Translations under genes and position numbers: made by a program | The notes under the pieces: model-generated | What the model was told of the DNA's origin: nothing | Seen by the model: the letters and a program-made list of their open reading frames with translations, nothing else | Databases searched by the model: none | NCBI GenBank assembly: GCA_002507205.1 | Contig: DAZF01000020.1 | Location: 1-6,338, forward strand | Source of the DNA: Methanolobus sp. UBA32 | GTDB lineage: Archaea > Halobacteriota > Methanosarcinia > Methanosarcinales > Methanosarcinaceae | Length of the DNA stretch: 6,338 nucleotides | Direction of reading: 5' to 3' | In this document: positions 6,245 to 6,338 of the stretch, one piece after another | Layout of the letters: each line of letters begins with the position of its first letter | Numbering within the stretch: the stretch's first letter is position 1

Positions 6245-6338
6245 TACTCATCACCACCCAGGGTCACTGAAGCATGGCGATTGGCCCAGCACTGTATATT
6301 CACAGCTACCGGGAGGGATGCGGTATGGCAATACGCTT
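6244..6338 (-). CDS. fumA: Class I fumarate hydratase alpha subunit, C-terminal fragment (partial)
   Basis: The last 30 codons of this gene are present; the rest lies beyond the window edge. The frame ends with [16 protein letters not shown] and a short LGGDE tail. The [18 protein letters not shown] ending is the hallmark of the C-terminus of the cluster-binding alpha subunit (N-terminal domain) of class I fumarase/tartrate dehydratase. The TAA stop (6246-6244) shares its last base with the ATG of the beta gene. The short piece still identifies the family well, because the ending is highly conserved and the beta subunit directly follows. The fragment cannot show the cluster cysteines of the upstream portion. 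Confidence 0.88.
   Translation of the reverse strand, partial: AYCHTASLPVAVNIQCWANRHASVTLGGDE

Overview
The window looks like a chromosomal piece of a methanogenic euryarchaeon, most likely Methanosarcinales. The evidence is a Tsr3-type rRNA modification enzyme, archaeal-style TATA elements, GGAGGTGAT-like ribosome binding sites, archaeal-type pilus/secretion ATPase and platform proteins, and a fumarase split into alpha and beta subunits. The genus cannot be fixed from sequence reading alone. There is no rRNA, tRNA, CRISPR array or insertion sequence, and base composition looks even across the genes.

Layout: a minus-strand block at the left end carries tsr3 (34-555), followed downstream by the first codons of another gene (1-25). 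An AT-rich divergent intergenic region (556-745) holds candidate promoters for both directions. A plus-strand operon of four genes follows (746-5640): a MinD/ParA-family ATPase, a TadA/GspE-family secretion ATPase with a long acidic N-terminus, and two single-domain TadB/TadC (T2SSF/ArlJ-like) membrane platform proteins. The last three genes are tightly packed (8-nt overlap, then a 1-nt gap). A perfect 9-bp stem with T-rich flanks on both sides closes this operon and also the convergent minus-strand fumarase operon (beta subunit complete at 5669-6244, alpha subunit C-terminus at 6244-6338).

How the genes fit together: the order MinD-like ATPase, secretion ATPase, platform 1, platform 2 matches the tadZ-tadA-tadB-tadC core of bacterial Tad (tight adherence) pili. 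I infer an archaeal Tad/Epd-like type IV filament or secretion motor. The ATPase would power pilin insertion through a platform made of two separate proteins, and the MinD-like protein would position the machine, as TadZ/CpaE does in bacteria. No prepilins or prepilin peptidase are visible here, so they must be encoded elsewhere. The most striking single feature is that the MinD-like protein has Thr at the position of the normally invariant P-loop lysine while keeping the deviant-Walker signature lysine. Tsr3 (ribosome maturation) and fumarase (partial TCA chemistry) look like ordinary housekeeping neighbours.
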